Source: Ga0077555 sp031367895 (GTDB taxonomy: Bacteria > Pseudomonadota > Alphaproteobacteria > Rhizobiales > Hyphomicrobiaceae). Taken from it: a stretch of 50,816 nucleotides of DNA. Under the pieces are notes generated by a model. The model was given only the letters and a program-made list of their open reading frames with translations. It made no database searches and had not been told where the DNA came from. Every line of letters begins with the position of its first letter. Positions within the stretch are counted from its first letter, which is position 1. This document shows positions 35,594 through 43,201 of the stretch, piece by piece. The translations under genes and the position numbers were made by a program. The stretch is from positions 1 to 50,816 of the forward strand of contig JANLQP010000070.1 of NCBI GenBank assembly GCA_031367895.1, read 5' to 3'.

Positions 35594-35815
35594 TTAATAG
35601 AAGTCCGGCACATTCTGCGGCACGAGGTTGAACTGCTGAGCCTCGGTGGACAGGCGCGACAGCAACACGTCGGCGGCGGCAAACGTGCGGCGCGACTGGG
35701 TCAGTTCACGCAATTCCTGCATCAGCCCGGCGAGTTGGCGCACCTCTTCTGCCGAGAGGTATTGGCCGTCATAGGTGACCGGCTCTTTGTGCTCATTGCC
35801 AAACGCGTACTGCAC
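35594..35815 (-). CDS. Small soluble protein of unknown function
   Basis: The 73-residue protein has no membrane segment. Its central part, YLSAEEVRQLAGLMQELRELTQSRRTF, is a strong amphipathic helix with heptad-like Leu spacing, and a second helix follows (AAADVLLSRLSTEAQQF). This suggests a small dimer or a partner-binding protein. The ATG is preceded by GGCACAG with only a weak ribosome site (AGGAGGCACAGGTGCAGTACGC also offers a GTG at the same point). I do not recognise a family; coding potential is moderate. Confidence 0.5.
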   Translation of the reverse strand: MQYAFGNEHKEPVTYDGQYLSAEEVRQLAGLMQELRELTQSRRTFAAADVLLSRLSTEAQQFNLVPQNVPDFY

Positions 35816-36142
35816 CTGTGCCTCCTGCCGACTGTCGAACCGCTCCTGGTTGGCGCGTAAGAATGTCGCTATCGGCGGGTGTGAACTCGCCGTGTTTGCA
35901 ACCCATTCATATCCTGCGGGTCGGCCGCGAGGCCGGTGTTGAACTCAAATGTGGTCATCATCAGGTTGCCTGTTGGGTCAACCCTTGCGCCTGGAGATGA
36001 GTGCACCTGAACGACGTTTCAAGACCGTTATAAAATCAACTGCCCGTGTTTTGTCGTGACCGCATGCGTCTGACAGCAAAACACCCCCGCAAACGGGCCG
36101 GGGTGCTGCGATCGTGCTGCAATCTCACAACGACAGTTTGCG
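35816..36142. other. 327-base spacer with one probable terminator
   Basis: This spacer separates the small protein gene at 35594 from the end of the NYN gene. Apart from the stem-loop at 36078-36106 I see no gene. Short frames here lack ribosome sites and look random. The middle is comparatively AT-rich around 36025 (CCGTTATAAAATCAACTG), which may be promoter-like for the minus-strand small gene. Confidence 0.4.
36078..36106 (-). terminator. Probable Rho-independent terminator of the NYN gene
   Basis: Read on the minus strand, CACCCC, a loop region containing GGCCCGTTTGC, and GGGGGTG are followed by TTTTG. It lies 37 bases after the NYN stop codon, in the right orientation. The T-run is only four bases, so strength is uncertain. 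Confidence 0.55.
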
Positions 36143-38095
36143 TCAGCCGCGCAAGCGGGTGCGAACAATACGCGGGAAGTCCTCGGCCGGTGCCTCGGCC
36201 ACCGGCGTTGCGGCCTGACGCATCGGTTGCTGGCGCTGCTCGGCGACGTACTGGCGGCCTTCCTCCAGCGACCAATTGTTGCGCGTGTCTGCGGCAAGTA
36301 CGGCAGGCCGTGCGACGGGTTGTTGCGGCGGAGCGTCAGCAAAAGCCGCGTGTTGCGGCTGGCGCGGCTGTGGTTGCACTTGCACTTGCGGTTGAAGCTG
36401 CTGCGCTGCCTGTTGCTGATGCTGAGGCGCCTGTTGCTGGACGGCTGGCGTGCTGCCGGCGAACCAAGCCTCGATCAGGTCCAACTCGTCGGCTGAGAGA
36501 TTGAGACCTTGGCTGCGACAGCGCGCAACGACGAAGTTCCGGAAGCGGCCGGCGAACAGGTTCGCCGAAGCGCCCTGCTCGAACCACGGGTCGGCCTCAC
36601 TGACCACCTCAAGGACAAAGCGGACGTCGTCGCGGCGGATGTCGATGCCGCGATTGTGCACGCGCTGGGTGATGTTGAGGATCGTCTGGGCGCCAACGAG
36701 ACCGTTCTCGTTGATTTCCTGAGCGATCGCTTCGAATAGAATCCGATATTCCGGCGGCGCCAGAGGCGGAGCTTGGCAAGCCTCGTGGATCCGCGCGATG
36801 GACTGCTGAATCACGGTCTGCGGTTCAGGCGCGCGCTGCTGCAGCACCGGCTGGTGTTGCGGCGCTTGCGGAACCAGCGGCTCCGGTCCGCGCGTGCGCA
36901 TCATCGCAGCTGGCTCCTGCTGAGCCTGAATCGGTGCCTGCTGCCCGACCGGCGCATACTGCGTCGGCGCCGAGGCCGGACGGGCCTGCAAGCCCGGATT
37001 GCTCGGAGCCGGTGCGGCCCGCTGGACGAACGTCTCGCGTGGTGCGATCGGCGCCTGCTGCTGTAATGCCTGCAAAGGTTGCGCAATCGGTGCGGCCTGC
37101 TGCTGGATCGGCTGAGCGGCAGTCGGTTGGGCCAACCGCGGCTCGCGACGGGCATCGGGAATTTCGGCCGACGCAGCCTGCTGCAGTTGGATCGGTGCCG
37201 GTTGCGCTGTGATGTGGCGCGCGGAGTCGATCACAACATACGGCGGTTCGCCCGAGAGGCGCAGTCCGTCCGGCAACTCCTTGGCGAGTAACTCGCGGAA
37301 GCCGCCGGCGCCCGCCCATTGCGTGCCGATCGTCTTTTCGTGACCGATCATGCGGACGGCTCGGTCGGCCAGCACCTCGAGCGGCACCGGCGACTGGGCG
37401 CTACGAACGGCTGCAGTCACGTCCGCGATGATATCGCGGCGGATCGCCTCGATGTTCAGCGGTTCGCCCTTGCTGATCTCGGCCACCGGGATTTCCGAAC
37501 CGATCCGGCCTTCCAGCAGCAGGGCGATCAGATCGGACTCGCGGATCTCGCCGTCGCAGATCGCAGTGTAGGGCGCTGCCGTGTTGTCGTTGGCAAAGAT
37601 CACGGTACGGCGTGCGTGCGCCCGCAGACGATGCAGGACGGGCGTGAAGTCGGCATCGCCCGAGAGAATGACGAACTCGTCGAAGTACGTCGCGTGGGTC
37701 AGGTAGTCCCGAACGTCCATGACCATGCGGATGTCGGACGAGTTCTTCAACTGAGCGGTCAGCGGCGGGCAGTCGACGATCTCGAAGCCGGCGCGCAGGA
37801 AGTTGTGGCGCACGAACGGAAACGAGCTCATGTCCGTCGAGTTGTCGGACTGATTGCGGCGCGGCACGGGATTGCCGTAGCAGCGGTTCATGACGATGCG
37901 GCGGTAGCCCTCGGTGCCCGGCCCGTTCGTCGGCGTGATGAGGCTGCCGGTCTCGATCGCCTTGATCCAGAGGCTCGCGTCCTTGGCGAAACGCTTTGCC
38001 GCCTCGTCGCTCTTACGCTTCAAGGACATGTAGATGTTGTCGTAATCGACGAACACCGCGCTCAGGAACGATCCGGAATTCTGCTCGCGCTTCAT
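36143..38095 (-). CDS. NYN-domain (LabA-like) protein with LOTUS-like region and Gln/Pro-rich linker
   Basis: This 650-residue protein begins with a PIN/NYN nuclease-like domain (about 10-190). Acidic residues occur at the expected places: Asp17 and Asp19 in FVDYDN, Asp121 and Asp127 in SSDIRMVMDVRDY, and Asp147 and Asp149 in LSGDADF. Residues 217-292 (IRRDIIADV, then GTQWAGAGGFRELLAKELP and PPYVVID) look like an OST-HTH/LOTUS domain, known to bind RNA. A Gln/Pro/Ala-rich stretch follows (about 293-430). A second helical domain (about 435-550) carries RRDDVRFVLEVVSEADPWF, and then another Gln-rich tail. NYN-LOTUS proteins are predicted RNA-processing factors. Probably monocistronic. Confidence 0.85.
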   Translation of the reverse strand: MKREQNSGSFLSAVFVDYDNIYMSLKRKSDEAAKRFAKDASLWIKAIETGSLITPTNGPGTEGYRRIVMNRCYGNPVPRRNQSDNSTDMSSFPFVRHNFLRAGFEIVDCPPLTAQLKNSSDIRMVMDVRDYLTHATYFDEFVILSGDADFTPVLHRLRAHARRTVIFANDNTAAPYTAICDGEIRESDLIALLLEGRIGSEIPVAEISKGEPLNIEAIRRDIIADVTAAVRSAQSPVPLEVLADRAVRMIGHEKTIGTQWAGAGGFRELLAKELPDGLRLSGEPPYVVIDSARHITAQPAPIQLQQAASAEIPDARREPRLAQPTAAQPIQQQAAPIAQPLQALQQQAPIAPRETFVQRAAPAPSNPGLQARPASAPTQYAPVGQQAPIQAQQEPAAMMRTRGPEPLVPQAPQHQPVLQQRAPEPQTVIQQSIARIHEACQAPPLAPPEYRILFEAIAQEINENGLVGAQTILNITQRVHNRGIDIRRDDVRFVLEVVSEADPWFEQGASANLFAGRFRNFVVARCRSQGLNLSADELDLIEAWFAGSTPAVQQQAPQHQQQAAQQLQPQVQVQPQPRQPQHAAFADAPPQQPVARPAVLAADTRNNWSLEEGRQYVAEQRQQPMRQAATPVAEAPAEDFPRIVRTRLRG

Positions 38096-38295
38096 AGGCC
38101 CTTGCCCCCACTGTGCCGCTATTTACTGAGGATTAGTAATTTCTGAGTCGCTGATTGCGGGCAAGGAATCGCGCTCGGGTCCGCGTCGGATTCGAGTATT
38201 AATCTGTGAAATCAGCTCCTTGTCGACGATTCGAGGCGGGGACATCTGGTGGATAAGATCTGCAAGACTTTGCGTTGAGGCAATTTAGCAACGAA

Positions 38296-38748
38296 TCAGA
38301 CGACGCTTTTCTGCCGCAACGTTTCGGCCAGCGCGTCGGACGCGATTTCGAATCGATCGAACAGGAAACCTGGGGCGACCGTGCAGCCGACCAACGTCCA
38401 ATCGCCGAGCGAACGTGCCTGCTGCCAGGCGTCCGGCGGAACGACGGCCTGCGGCCGCTCGCCCGCGAGGAGGTCGTTGCCGAGCGTCATGTGTTGGATT
38501 GGCGCGTCCTGCGACGTCGCAACGGCCAGCGACAGCGGCGCGCCCGCGTACCAATGCCAAGCTTCGGCCGAATCAACGCGATGCCAGCGCGAGGCGACAC
38601 CATGCTCGAGCAGGAAATAGATCGCGGTGGATGCGGCGCGGCCGGCCCGGTCCGTTGCTATGTCGCGGAACGTCTCGCGATAGTGACCGCCTTCTGGGTG
38701 CGGCTTCAGGCCGAGGCGAGCGATGATGTCGGCGGCCGTCGGCAGCAT
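38296..38748 (-). CDS. Cupin-fold protein, DUF985 type
   Basis: The ATG at 38748 gives 150 residues; the open frame upstream overlaps the end of the OmpV gene and is not needed. DUF985 features are seen: LGLKPHPEGGHYRETFR, TAIYFLLEHGVASRWHRVDSAEAWHWYAGAPL and the C-terminal GCTVAPGFLFDRFEIA. Cupins of this group have a sugar-isomerase-like barrel with His residues near the pocket (HxH-like HRVDSAEAWHW), but no agreed activity. The gene starts 16 bases after the OmpV/MipA stop, so the two are probably one transcript. Confidence 0.9.
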   Translation of the reverse strand: MLPTAADIIARLGLKPHPEGGHYRETFRDIATDRAGRAASTAIYFLLEHGVASRWHRVDSAEAWHWYAGAPLSLAVATSQDAPIQHMTLGNDLLAGERPQAVVPPDAWQQARSLGDWTLVGCTVAPGFLFDRFEIASDALAETLRQKSVV

Positions 38749-38764
38749 GGATTTGGCCCGGGTA

Positions 38765-39652
38765 TCAGCGGCCGACCGAGAACGTGTAGCTGGCGCCGAT
38801 GCCGAACGAGAGCTGATCGCGGGGGCCATGGGTGCTGATCACCGGGCTATCGCCGGCTTCGCCCGAGAGACGTTGATATTCGGCGAAGGTCATGGTCGCC
38901 CAGTTTTCCGACCACGTGTACTTCGACATGGTGCCGGCACCCATCGATCGCAAACCTGCTTTGGCTGCGTAGGTGGGAAGGTTGAGCGACGCCGATTGTG
39001 CGCTATCGATCGCGTAGTAGGCGCGCATAAAATCGGAATCGGCGACCGACAGGCGTGGGCCCGCCGTGAACAACAAGGCCGGTGTTGGCCGCCATAGCGC
39101 ATCGGCCGTGAAGTCGGCGATCATGCCCCGGCCGCCGATGACGCTGTGGCGAACCTCCATGCGGGTGCGCAGCGCGTTGCTCGGCCAGTATTCGGCAAAG
39201 CCGCCGGCTTCGAGCGACAGATCGACCTTGCCGATGCGTCTGTATCCACGCGGCGAAACACTGCCGTTCGACGCGCTGACGTCACGCTGCCAATGCCAAT
39301 TACCGACGGGGCCGGCGCGGAAGTTATCCGTCTCGACCAGCTCGATGTCGAAGCCGTCGTTCGGCAGCACCAGCCATTCGCGGGCGCCTTCCTTGCGGAT
39401 GTTGAAGATTGGCCGCGCGTTGATCGAGACGTGCTTGGAGCCCTCGAAATTCGGCTCGAGGACGGCCCAGCTGCCGACAGTGACCAGCCAGATGTCGGGT
39501 TTGGAGCCGGGCGCGTCCTCGGCCGCAAGTCGCTCAGGGAACGCCAGGATCAAGGCAAAGAGCATAACCAAAGCCGAGACGGCCGCGCGTGCGGTCCCGC
39601 GCGGATGGCGGCGGCATGTCGGCCCGCCGGCGGATCTCATTTGCTTGGTCAT
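38765..39652 (-). CDS. MipA/OmpV family outer-membrane protein
   Basis: The ATG at 39652 (a GTG at 39655 is adjacent) gives 295 residues. A long positively charged leader precedes a hydrophobic core (AVSALVMLFALILAF) with cleavage after LAAED-like residues near 44. The mature protein alternates beta strands, including WLVTVGSWAVLEPNFEGSK and LLFTAGPRLSVADSDFMRAYYAI, and ends in SFGIGASYTFSVGR with an aromatic near the C-terminus. The GPRLS and DSDFMRAYY blocks are typical of MipA/OmpV. A scaffold or porin-like role in the outer membrane is expected. Confidence 0.9.
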   Translation of the reverse strand: MTKQMRSAGGPTCRRHPRGTARAAVSALVMLFALILAFPERLAAEDAPGSKPDIWLVTVGSWAVLEPNFEGSKHVSINARPIFNIRKEGAREWLVLPNDGFDIELVETDNFRAGPVGNWHWQRDVSASNGSVSPRGYRRIGKVDLSLEAGGFAEYWPSNALRTRMEVRHSVIGGRGMIADFTADALWRPTPALLFTAGPRLSVADSDFMRAYYAIDSAQSASLNLPTYAAKAGLRSMGAGTMSKYTWSENWATMTFAEYQRLSGEAGDSPVISTHGPRDQLSFGIGASYTFSVGR

Positions 39653-39835
39653 CACCGAGTGATGCAGCCCTGACAGGCCGCCGTCAATAGATCTTGCCCG
39701 TTTGCCTTTGGGTCATCAACGCTTTGATTGCAGATGTGATTTTTGTGCCTCCGACGGAACGTGTAGTGTCTGGCCTTCGAACCGGGGTGAACCGTGGCCA
39801 CGGCCGCATCGCCCTCATCCATGTGGAGGCGACCA

Positions 39836-40129
39836 ATGGCGAAACGATTGACGGATGCGGAACGCGGCGCGGCGCTCGCTGGACTCGAGGGCTGGGCGCT
39901 GGCCGATGGTCGTGAGGCTATCCAAAAGCGCTTCACGTTTCCGGACTTCAATGCTGCGTTCGGCTTCATGACGCGGGCCGCCCTGGTCGCTGAGCGCATG
40001 AATCATCATCCTGAGTGGTTCAACGTCTGGAACAAGGTGGACGTGACGCTGGCCACGCATGATGCAGGCGGCCTGACCACGCTCGATGTCAAACTTGCCG
40101 AGGCAATGAACAAGATCGCGGGAGCGTGA
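39836..40129 (+). CDS. phhB: Pterin-4-alpha-carbinolamine dehydratase
   Basis: I start it at the ATG at 39836, preceded by GGAGG seven bases upstream, giving 97 residues. The active-site motif is complete: AERMNHHPEWFNVWNKV with His57, His58 and Pro59, then His75 in LATHDAGGLT. The enzyme dehydrates 4a-hydroxytetrahydropterin made by aromatic amino acid hydroxylases. No hydroxylase gene is in the window, so it may serve an enzyme elsewhere or a molybdopterin- or folate-linked role proposed for some bacterial homologues. It is convergent with the DUF2939-type gene, with a 10-base gap. Confidence 0.95.
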   Translation: MAKRLTDAERGAALAGLEGWALADGREAIQKRFTFPDFNAAFGFMTRAALVAERMNHHPEWFNVWNKVDVTLATHDAGGLTTLDVKLAEAMNKIAGA

Positions 40130-40139
40130 CGGTCGGCAC

Positions 40140-40781
40140 CTACCGTCCTAGCAGCTGGGCGCTGGCGGCGGTCGCCGATGCGGTGCGCACCAGATGCACC
40201 TCGGTGAGCATCCAGCTCCAGGCGCGCATCTCGAAGGCTGCACGCCACCGGCGGCCCTCGACGTAACGGTCGCGAAGTTCCATTTCCATCCGGAACGGCG
40301 ACGTGAATGCGGCGCGCTCGATGCGGCGGGCGACAGCGAGGCCCTGATCCAGCGCGGAGCCAGCCAGGAACGTCACCGAAAGCGGCGTCGCCGGCTCCTT
40401 GAACCCGATCGTCGGCCGCACCTTCTGGCGCCATGCTTGCCGCCAATTCCAGATCTGCGGCGCGCTCTCGGCCGTGACGTATCGGTCGATCAGCGGGTCG
40501 GCCAAGAACGGCGCCGCGGCTTGCTTGATCCGGGTCCACAGCCCAGGCTTTGCCATCGTGACGCCGGCGGAGGCCGACATTTCGGTCATCAGGGCTCGGG
40601 TTTCGGTTGCCGTCTGCTTCAGCGTCTGGCGCACGCCCGGCCAGTCGACGCGGCGCTGCAGGACGACGGTATCGCCCGTGCGCATGGCCTCGCGGATCTG
40701 CCAGCCGGCATAGAATGCACTGCCGGAGTAGATTCCGGCCGTTAAAATGAAGACCACGACAAGTGCAATGAGCCGGCGCAT
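40140..40781 (-). CDS. DUF2939-type exported or membrane-anchored protein
   Basis: The 213-residue protein has an N-terminal hydrophobic segment (LIALVVVFILTAGIYSGSAFYAG) that is either an anchor or a signal. The following block, QIREAMRTGDTVVLQRRVDWPGVRQTLKQ, is the recognisable start of DUF2939 proteins, which share an Ala-x-x-x-Gly-Asp, Leu, Val-Asp-Trp/Phe pattern. The C-terminal half is beta-rich with many Arg (RDRYVEGRRWRAAFEMRAWSWM). It is presumably periplasmic and its role is unknown. The only close neighbour is the convergent phhB gene. Confidence 0.8.
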   Translation of the reverse strand: MRRLIALVVVFILTAGIYSGSAFYAGWQIREAMRTGDTVVLQRRVDWPGVRQTLKQTATETRALMTEMSASAGVTMAKPGLWTRIKQAAAPFLADPLIDRYVTAESAPQIWNWRQAWRQKVRPTIGFKEPATPLSVTFLAGSALDQGLAVARRIERAAFTSPFRMEMELRDRYVEGRRWRAAFEMRAWSWMLTEVHLVRTASATAASAQLLGR

Positions 40782-40955
40782 ACTGCCCTCACGTTCAGTT
40801 GTGATTCGGTTGCACCATGCTGCTGCAATGGGGCTTGGTTACGGTGATCTGGCGCCAATCCAGCGACGGTCTTTCGCTGAACCGTTGAAAATAAGCACAC
40901 GCCTCCTGGTCGCCCGTTCTGCGACTTTGCCAGCGCGAGTCTCGTCTGCCACAAC

Positions 40956-40996
40956 CGGCATGCCGACGCAACTCATGCCGCTGAAATGCCTTTTTT
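40956..40996 (+). terminator. Terminator-like hairpin with no upstream gene on its strand
   Basis: CGGCATG (40956-40962) pairs with CATGCCG (40974-40980) across an 11-base loop, and a T6 run follows at 40991-40996. The direction is plus strand, but the nearest plus-strand gene upstream ends at 40129 beyond a minus-strand gene. The 293-base spacer 40782-41074 has no other visible content. It may end a small RNA starting near 40800, or be part of a leader for the small membrane gene at 41075. Confidence 0.4.
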
Positions 40997-41074
40997 GGGC
41001 CAACACGCCGCCGATTTGACTGCTTAGACCAACGCCCAACAGAAGCGGGTGTGGTTCGGTGTGCGGGGAAATGT

Positions 41075-41371
41075 ATGCGTTCGTTTGAGTTGCAGGGCGC
41101 CGCCATTGCCGGCGCGATCGCGGCCTCGGTTTGCGGCGCACCAAATGCTAACGCCGCGGTGCCGCTGGCCTTTCCGACCGAGCAATCATTGCTCCCACTT
41201 GTGGTTGGCGGTGCCTTTGTCCTGCCAGCCGTGCTGGCTCTCGCCTACGCCATACTGTGCCGTATTGGCCGCAGGCTCGGCCCCATCATCACAGTCTGCA
41301 TGTTGGCTTTTGCCGCGCTTGCCATTGCCGGCCTGCTGCAGCCTGGGCTGATCCCGCTGCGTGGCAGCTGA
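41075..41371 (+). CDS. Small membrane protein of unknown function
   Basis: The ATG at 41075, with GGGGAA upstream, gives 98 residues. Two or three hydrophobic segments are seen: an N-terminal one that may be a signal (IAGAIAASVCGAPNANA), then LLPLVVGGAFVLPAVLALAYAIL and PIITVCMLAFAALAIAGLL, with RIGRRLG between the last two. No family is recognised. The overall hydrophobic pattern is unlikely to be accidental, although GC-rich shadows can produce similar runs. Confidence 0.5.
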   Translation: MRSFELQGAAIAGAIAASVCGAPNANAAVPLAFPTEQSLLPLVVGGAFVLPAVLALAYAILCRIGRRLGPIITVCMLAFAALAIAGLLQPGLIPLRGS

Positions 41372-41453
41372 TGCAAGACTCTGGTTAACTGTGGCTCAAG
41401 GGACACTCGAATGTGCCCCGAACGCCTCTTTTGAGCCATAAAGTCCCGACAAG

Positions 41454-41469
41454 TTTTGTCCCGACAAAA
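41454..41469. repeat. Perfect-armed dyad TTTTGTC-CC-GACAAAA
   Basis: Two 7-base arms separated by two bases form a 16-base dyad. A partial direct copy of its core, GTCCCGACAA, lies just before it at 41443-41452. A weaker GGCTCAA/TTGAGCC inverted pair brackets the region around 41391-41437. The dyad lies between the small membrane gene and the ilvD remnant, and could be an operator or a leftover of rearrangement. Confidence 0.45.
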
Positions 41470-41601
41470 GCTGCGGCTTGCCGTGCGACGCTGGTCGCGC
41501 GTCCGGCTGCCTGAGTATGGGACGTTCCGGCTGCATTGTGGCCCCTGCGGCGTGGTTCCAACCGCGCCGGCGGGTGCTGACAAGCACCAGAGGAAGAGCA
41601 A

Positions 41602-42015
41602 ATGGACGCCACGTCGTTCGACACATCGCAGTTGCCAAGCCGCCCTGGTACGGCTGGCCGGTTCTGCGTGCAACCTCTCGAAAACGTGAAACTCGATACG
41701 AATCATAGGGTTGTTTATCCCGTATCCAACCCTATATGCGGATTGGGCGGTGTCGTGGGCCGGAACGGCGCATCGGCACCCGAGGGGGCCATCGTAAGGG
41801 TGGCCAACATGACCAAACTTCCGTTCAGGGCTCCCGCGCGGTGCTTAAGCCGCGACGAGGACGCAGTAGTCGCCACCATCGAGGGCGGCATGATCGAGGA
41901 CCGCGCGGCCCCGAAGGCCCCGTCCAAGCTCTATCCGAATGATCTTCGCAAAAATGCAGGCCAGGCTGGCTCCGCCGTCGACGGCGCGGTGACCCATCCC
42001 GGCGGAAAGGTTTAA
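41602..42015 (+). pseudogene. Remnant of an IlvD/Edd-family dehydratase gene
   Basis: An open stretch of 137 codons contains a recognisable internal piece of the dihydroxy-acid/sugar-acid dehydratase family: YPVSNPICGLGGVVGRNG, APEGAIVRVANM and FRAPARCLSRDEDAVVATIEGG. Intact enzymes read NPI-x-x-TGGL or GGVVGL, then LAPEGAIVKVAGM and FRGPARCF with an EDA motif. Family members continue with VIRYEGPKGGPGM. Here that block is in another frame (RGPEGP around 41900-41925), marking a frameshift. The N-terminal iron-sulfur Cys region and the C-terminus are absent. An intact enzyme is about 560-600 residues. This is a dead fragment, though its open frame runs up to the start of the next gene. Confidence 0.7.
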
Positions 42016-43008
42016 GTGTCTGCTCAGCTGACATACAGAGCGCGCGCACACGTGCTGGCCGTGGGTTTTGCCCTGACGGTCGGAACATCGCTGGCGCTGG
42101 CGCAGAGCCCGATGAAGTTCGTGTCGCCGGAAGCGGCGCTCGAGCAGGGCATCAACGCTTATCGCGGCGGCTTCTACCAGCAGGCGTTGCCGGCACTGAC
42201 GTATGCTGCCGAAAAAGGCAACGTGCGGGCCAAGTTCCAGTTGGCCAAGCTGCTCTCGGACAATGGGACGCCGCTCGCCAACCACAAGCGGGCGTACGAA
42301 CTCTATCTCGACATCGTGCGCGAGCACGCGGCAAACATCGACGTCGACGACGATGATCGTGCGCCTTATGTCGGCAAGGCGTTGACGGCGGTGGCCCGCT
42401 ACACTTACATCGGCTTATCTGACCATGTGAGCGCGAACGCCGCTTTGGCGGCACAATACTACCAGGAAGCCGCGACGTTCTTTAATCAGCCGGACGCCAA
42501 GTTCGAACTGGCGAAACTTTATCTCAAGGGCGATGGCGTGCCCAAGGACCAGCGTCAGGCCCAGATCTGGCTGCGGGCACTGTCGCAGGATGGCCATTCC
42601 GGCGCACAAGCATTCCTGGCGGACTTGCTCTGGACGGGCAAGGACATCGAGATGGATCAGAAAACGGCGCTGGCGCTGATCGATGTCGCCGTGCTCAATG
42701 CACCCGACTCCGATCGAATCTGGATCGAAGATATCTACCAGCGGATCTATTGCGGCGCAGCCCAGGGTGTGCGCAAGGAGGCTGGCGATCTGGTCGCGAG
42801 CTACCGCCGGAACTACAGTCCGCGCGTCGCCAGCGACCTGGCGGAACCGAAGATGTCAGGCCCGGCGCCGACAAGAACCTGCCACAACGGTGAGGCCTTG
42901 CCGCGCCCGCAGCGTGAGAGCCACGCTCCGAACACCAACGACGCGCCACGCGGCAATGCGGCCGTGCCGCCGATGCAAGGCGGCGTGGTTGGCGTGCGAG
43001 GCCGGTGA
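42016..43008 (+). CDS. ExoR-like periplasmic Sel1-repeat protein
   Basis: The GTG at 42016 is preceded by AAAGG and gives 330 residues. A signal peptide (HVLAVGFALTVGTSLALAQ) precedes Sel1/TPR-type repeats from about 40 to 240, e.g. YQQALPALTYAAEKGNVRAKFQLAKLL, PDAKFELAKLYLKGDGVPKDQRQAQIWL and GHSGAQAFLADLLWTG. The layout, with an irregular loop around VDDDDRAPYVGKAL, matches rhizobial ExoR (about 268 residues), which represses the ExoS/ChvG sensor kinase from the periplasm. The 60-residue polar C-terminal tail is extra. The ChvG/ChvI genes are not in the window. The start abuts the stop codon of the dehydratase remnant. Confidence 0.75.
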   Translation: MSAQLTYRARAHVLAVGFALTVGTSLALAQSPMKFVSPEAALEQGINAYRGGFYQQALPALTYAAEKGNVRAKFQLAKLLSDNGTPLANHKRAYELYLDIVREHAANIDVDDDDRAPYVGKALTAVARYTYIGLSDHVSANAALAAQYYQEAATFFNQPDAKFELAKLYLKGDGVPKDQRQAQIWLRALSQDGHSGAQAFLADLLWTGKDIEMDQKTALALIDVAVLNAPDSDRIWIEDIYQRIYCGAAQGVRKEAGDLVASYRRNYSPRVASDLAEPKMSGPAPTRTCHNGEALPRPQRESHAPNTNDAPRGNAAVPPMQGGVVGVRGR

Positions 43009-43009
43009 G

Positions 43010-43051
43010 ATCGATCAGCAGATCGGAGCTATCGATCAGTAGATCGGAGTT
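43010..43051. repeat. Tandem 21-base duplication
   Basis: ATCGATCAGCAGATCGGAGCT (43010-43030) is followed directly by a copy with two changes (43031-43051). It begins right at the stop of the ExoR-like gene. Confidence 0.85.
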
Positions 43052-43103
43052 AACGGGCCCAGAGCATTGCCTTTAACGTCGTGGTGGCTAACTTCGCGGT
43101 GGC

Positions 43104-43152
43104 GCCGGTGAGGTTCGACAACTGCACCTGATGTCGAACTTCACCGGCTTTA
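43104..43152. terminator. Strong stem-loop between convergent genes
   Basis: A 17-base arm at 43104-43120 (GCCGGTGAGGTTCGACA) pairs with 43132-43148 at 16 of 17 positions across an 11-base loop; TTTAT follows on the plus strand. It lies 95 bases past the ExoR-like stop and 53 bases before the xth stop, so it probably ends both transcripts. Confidence 0.7.
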
Positions 43153-43201
43153 TCGTCGGCGCGTCGCATACGCGAATGCGGCTGGCTCAGTCCGACCTTG
43201 A

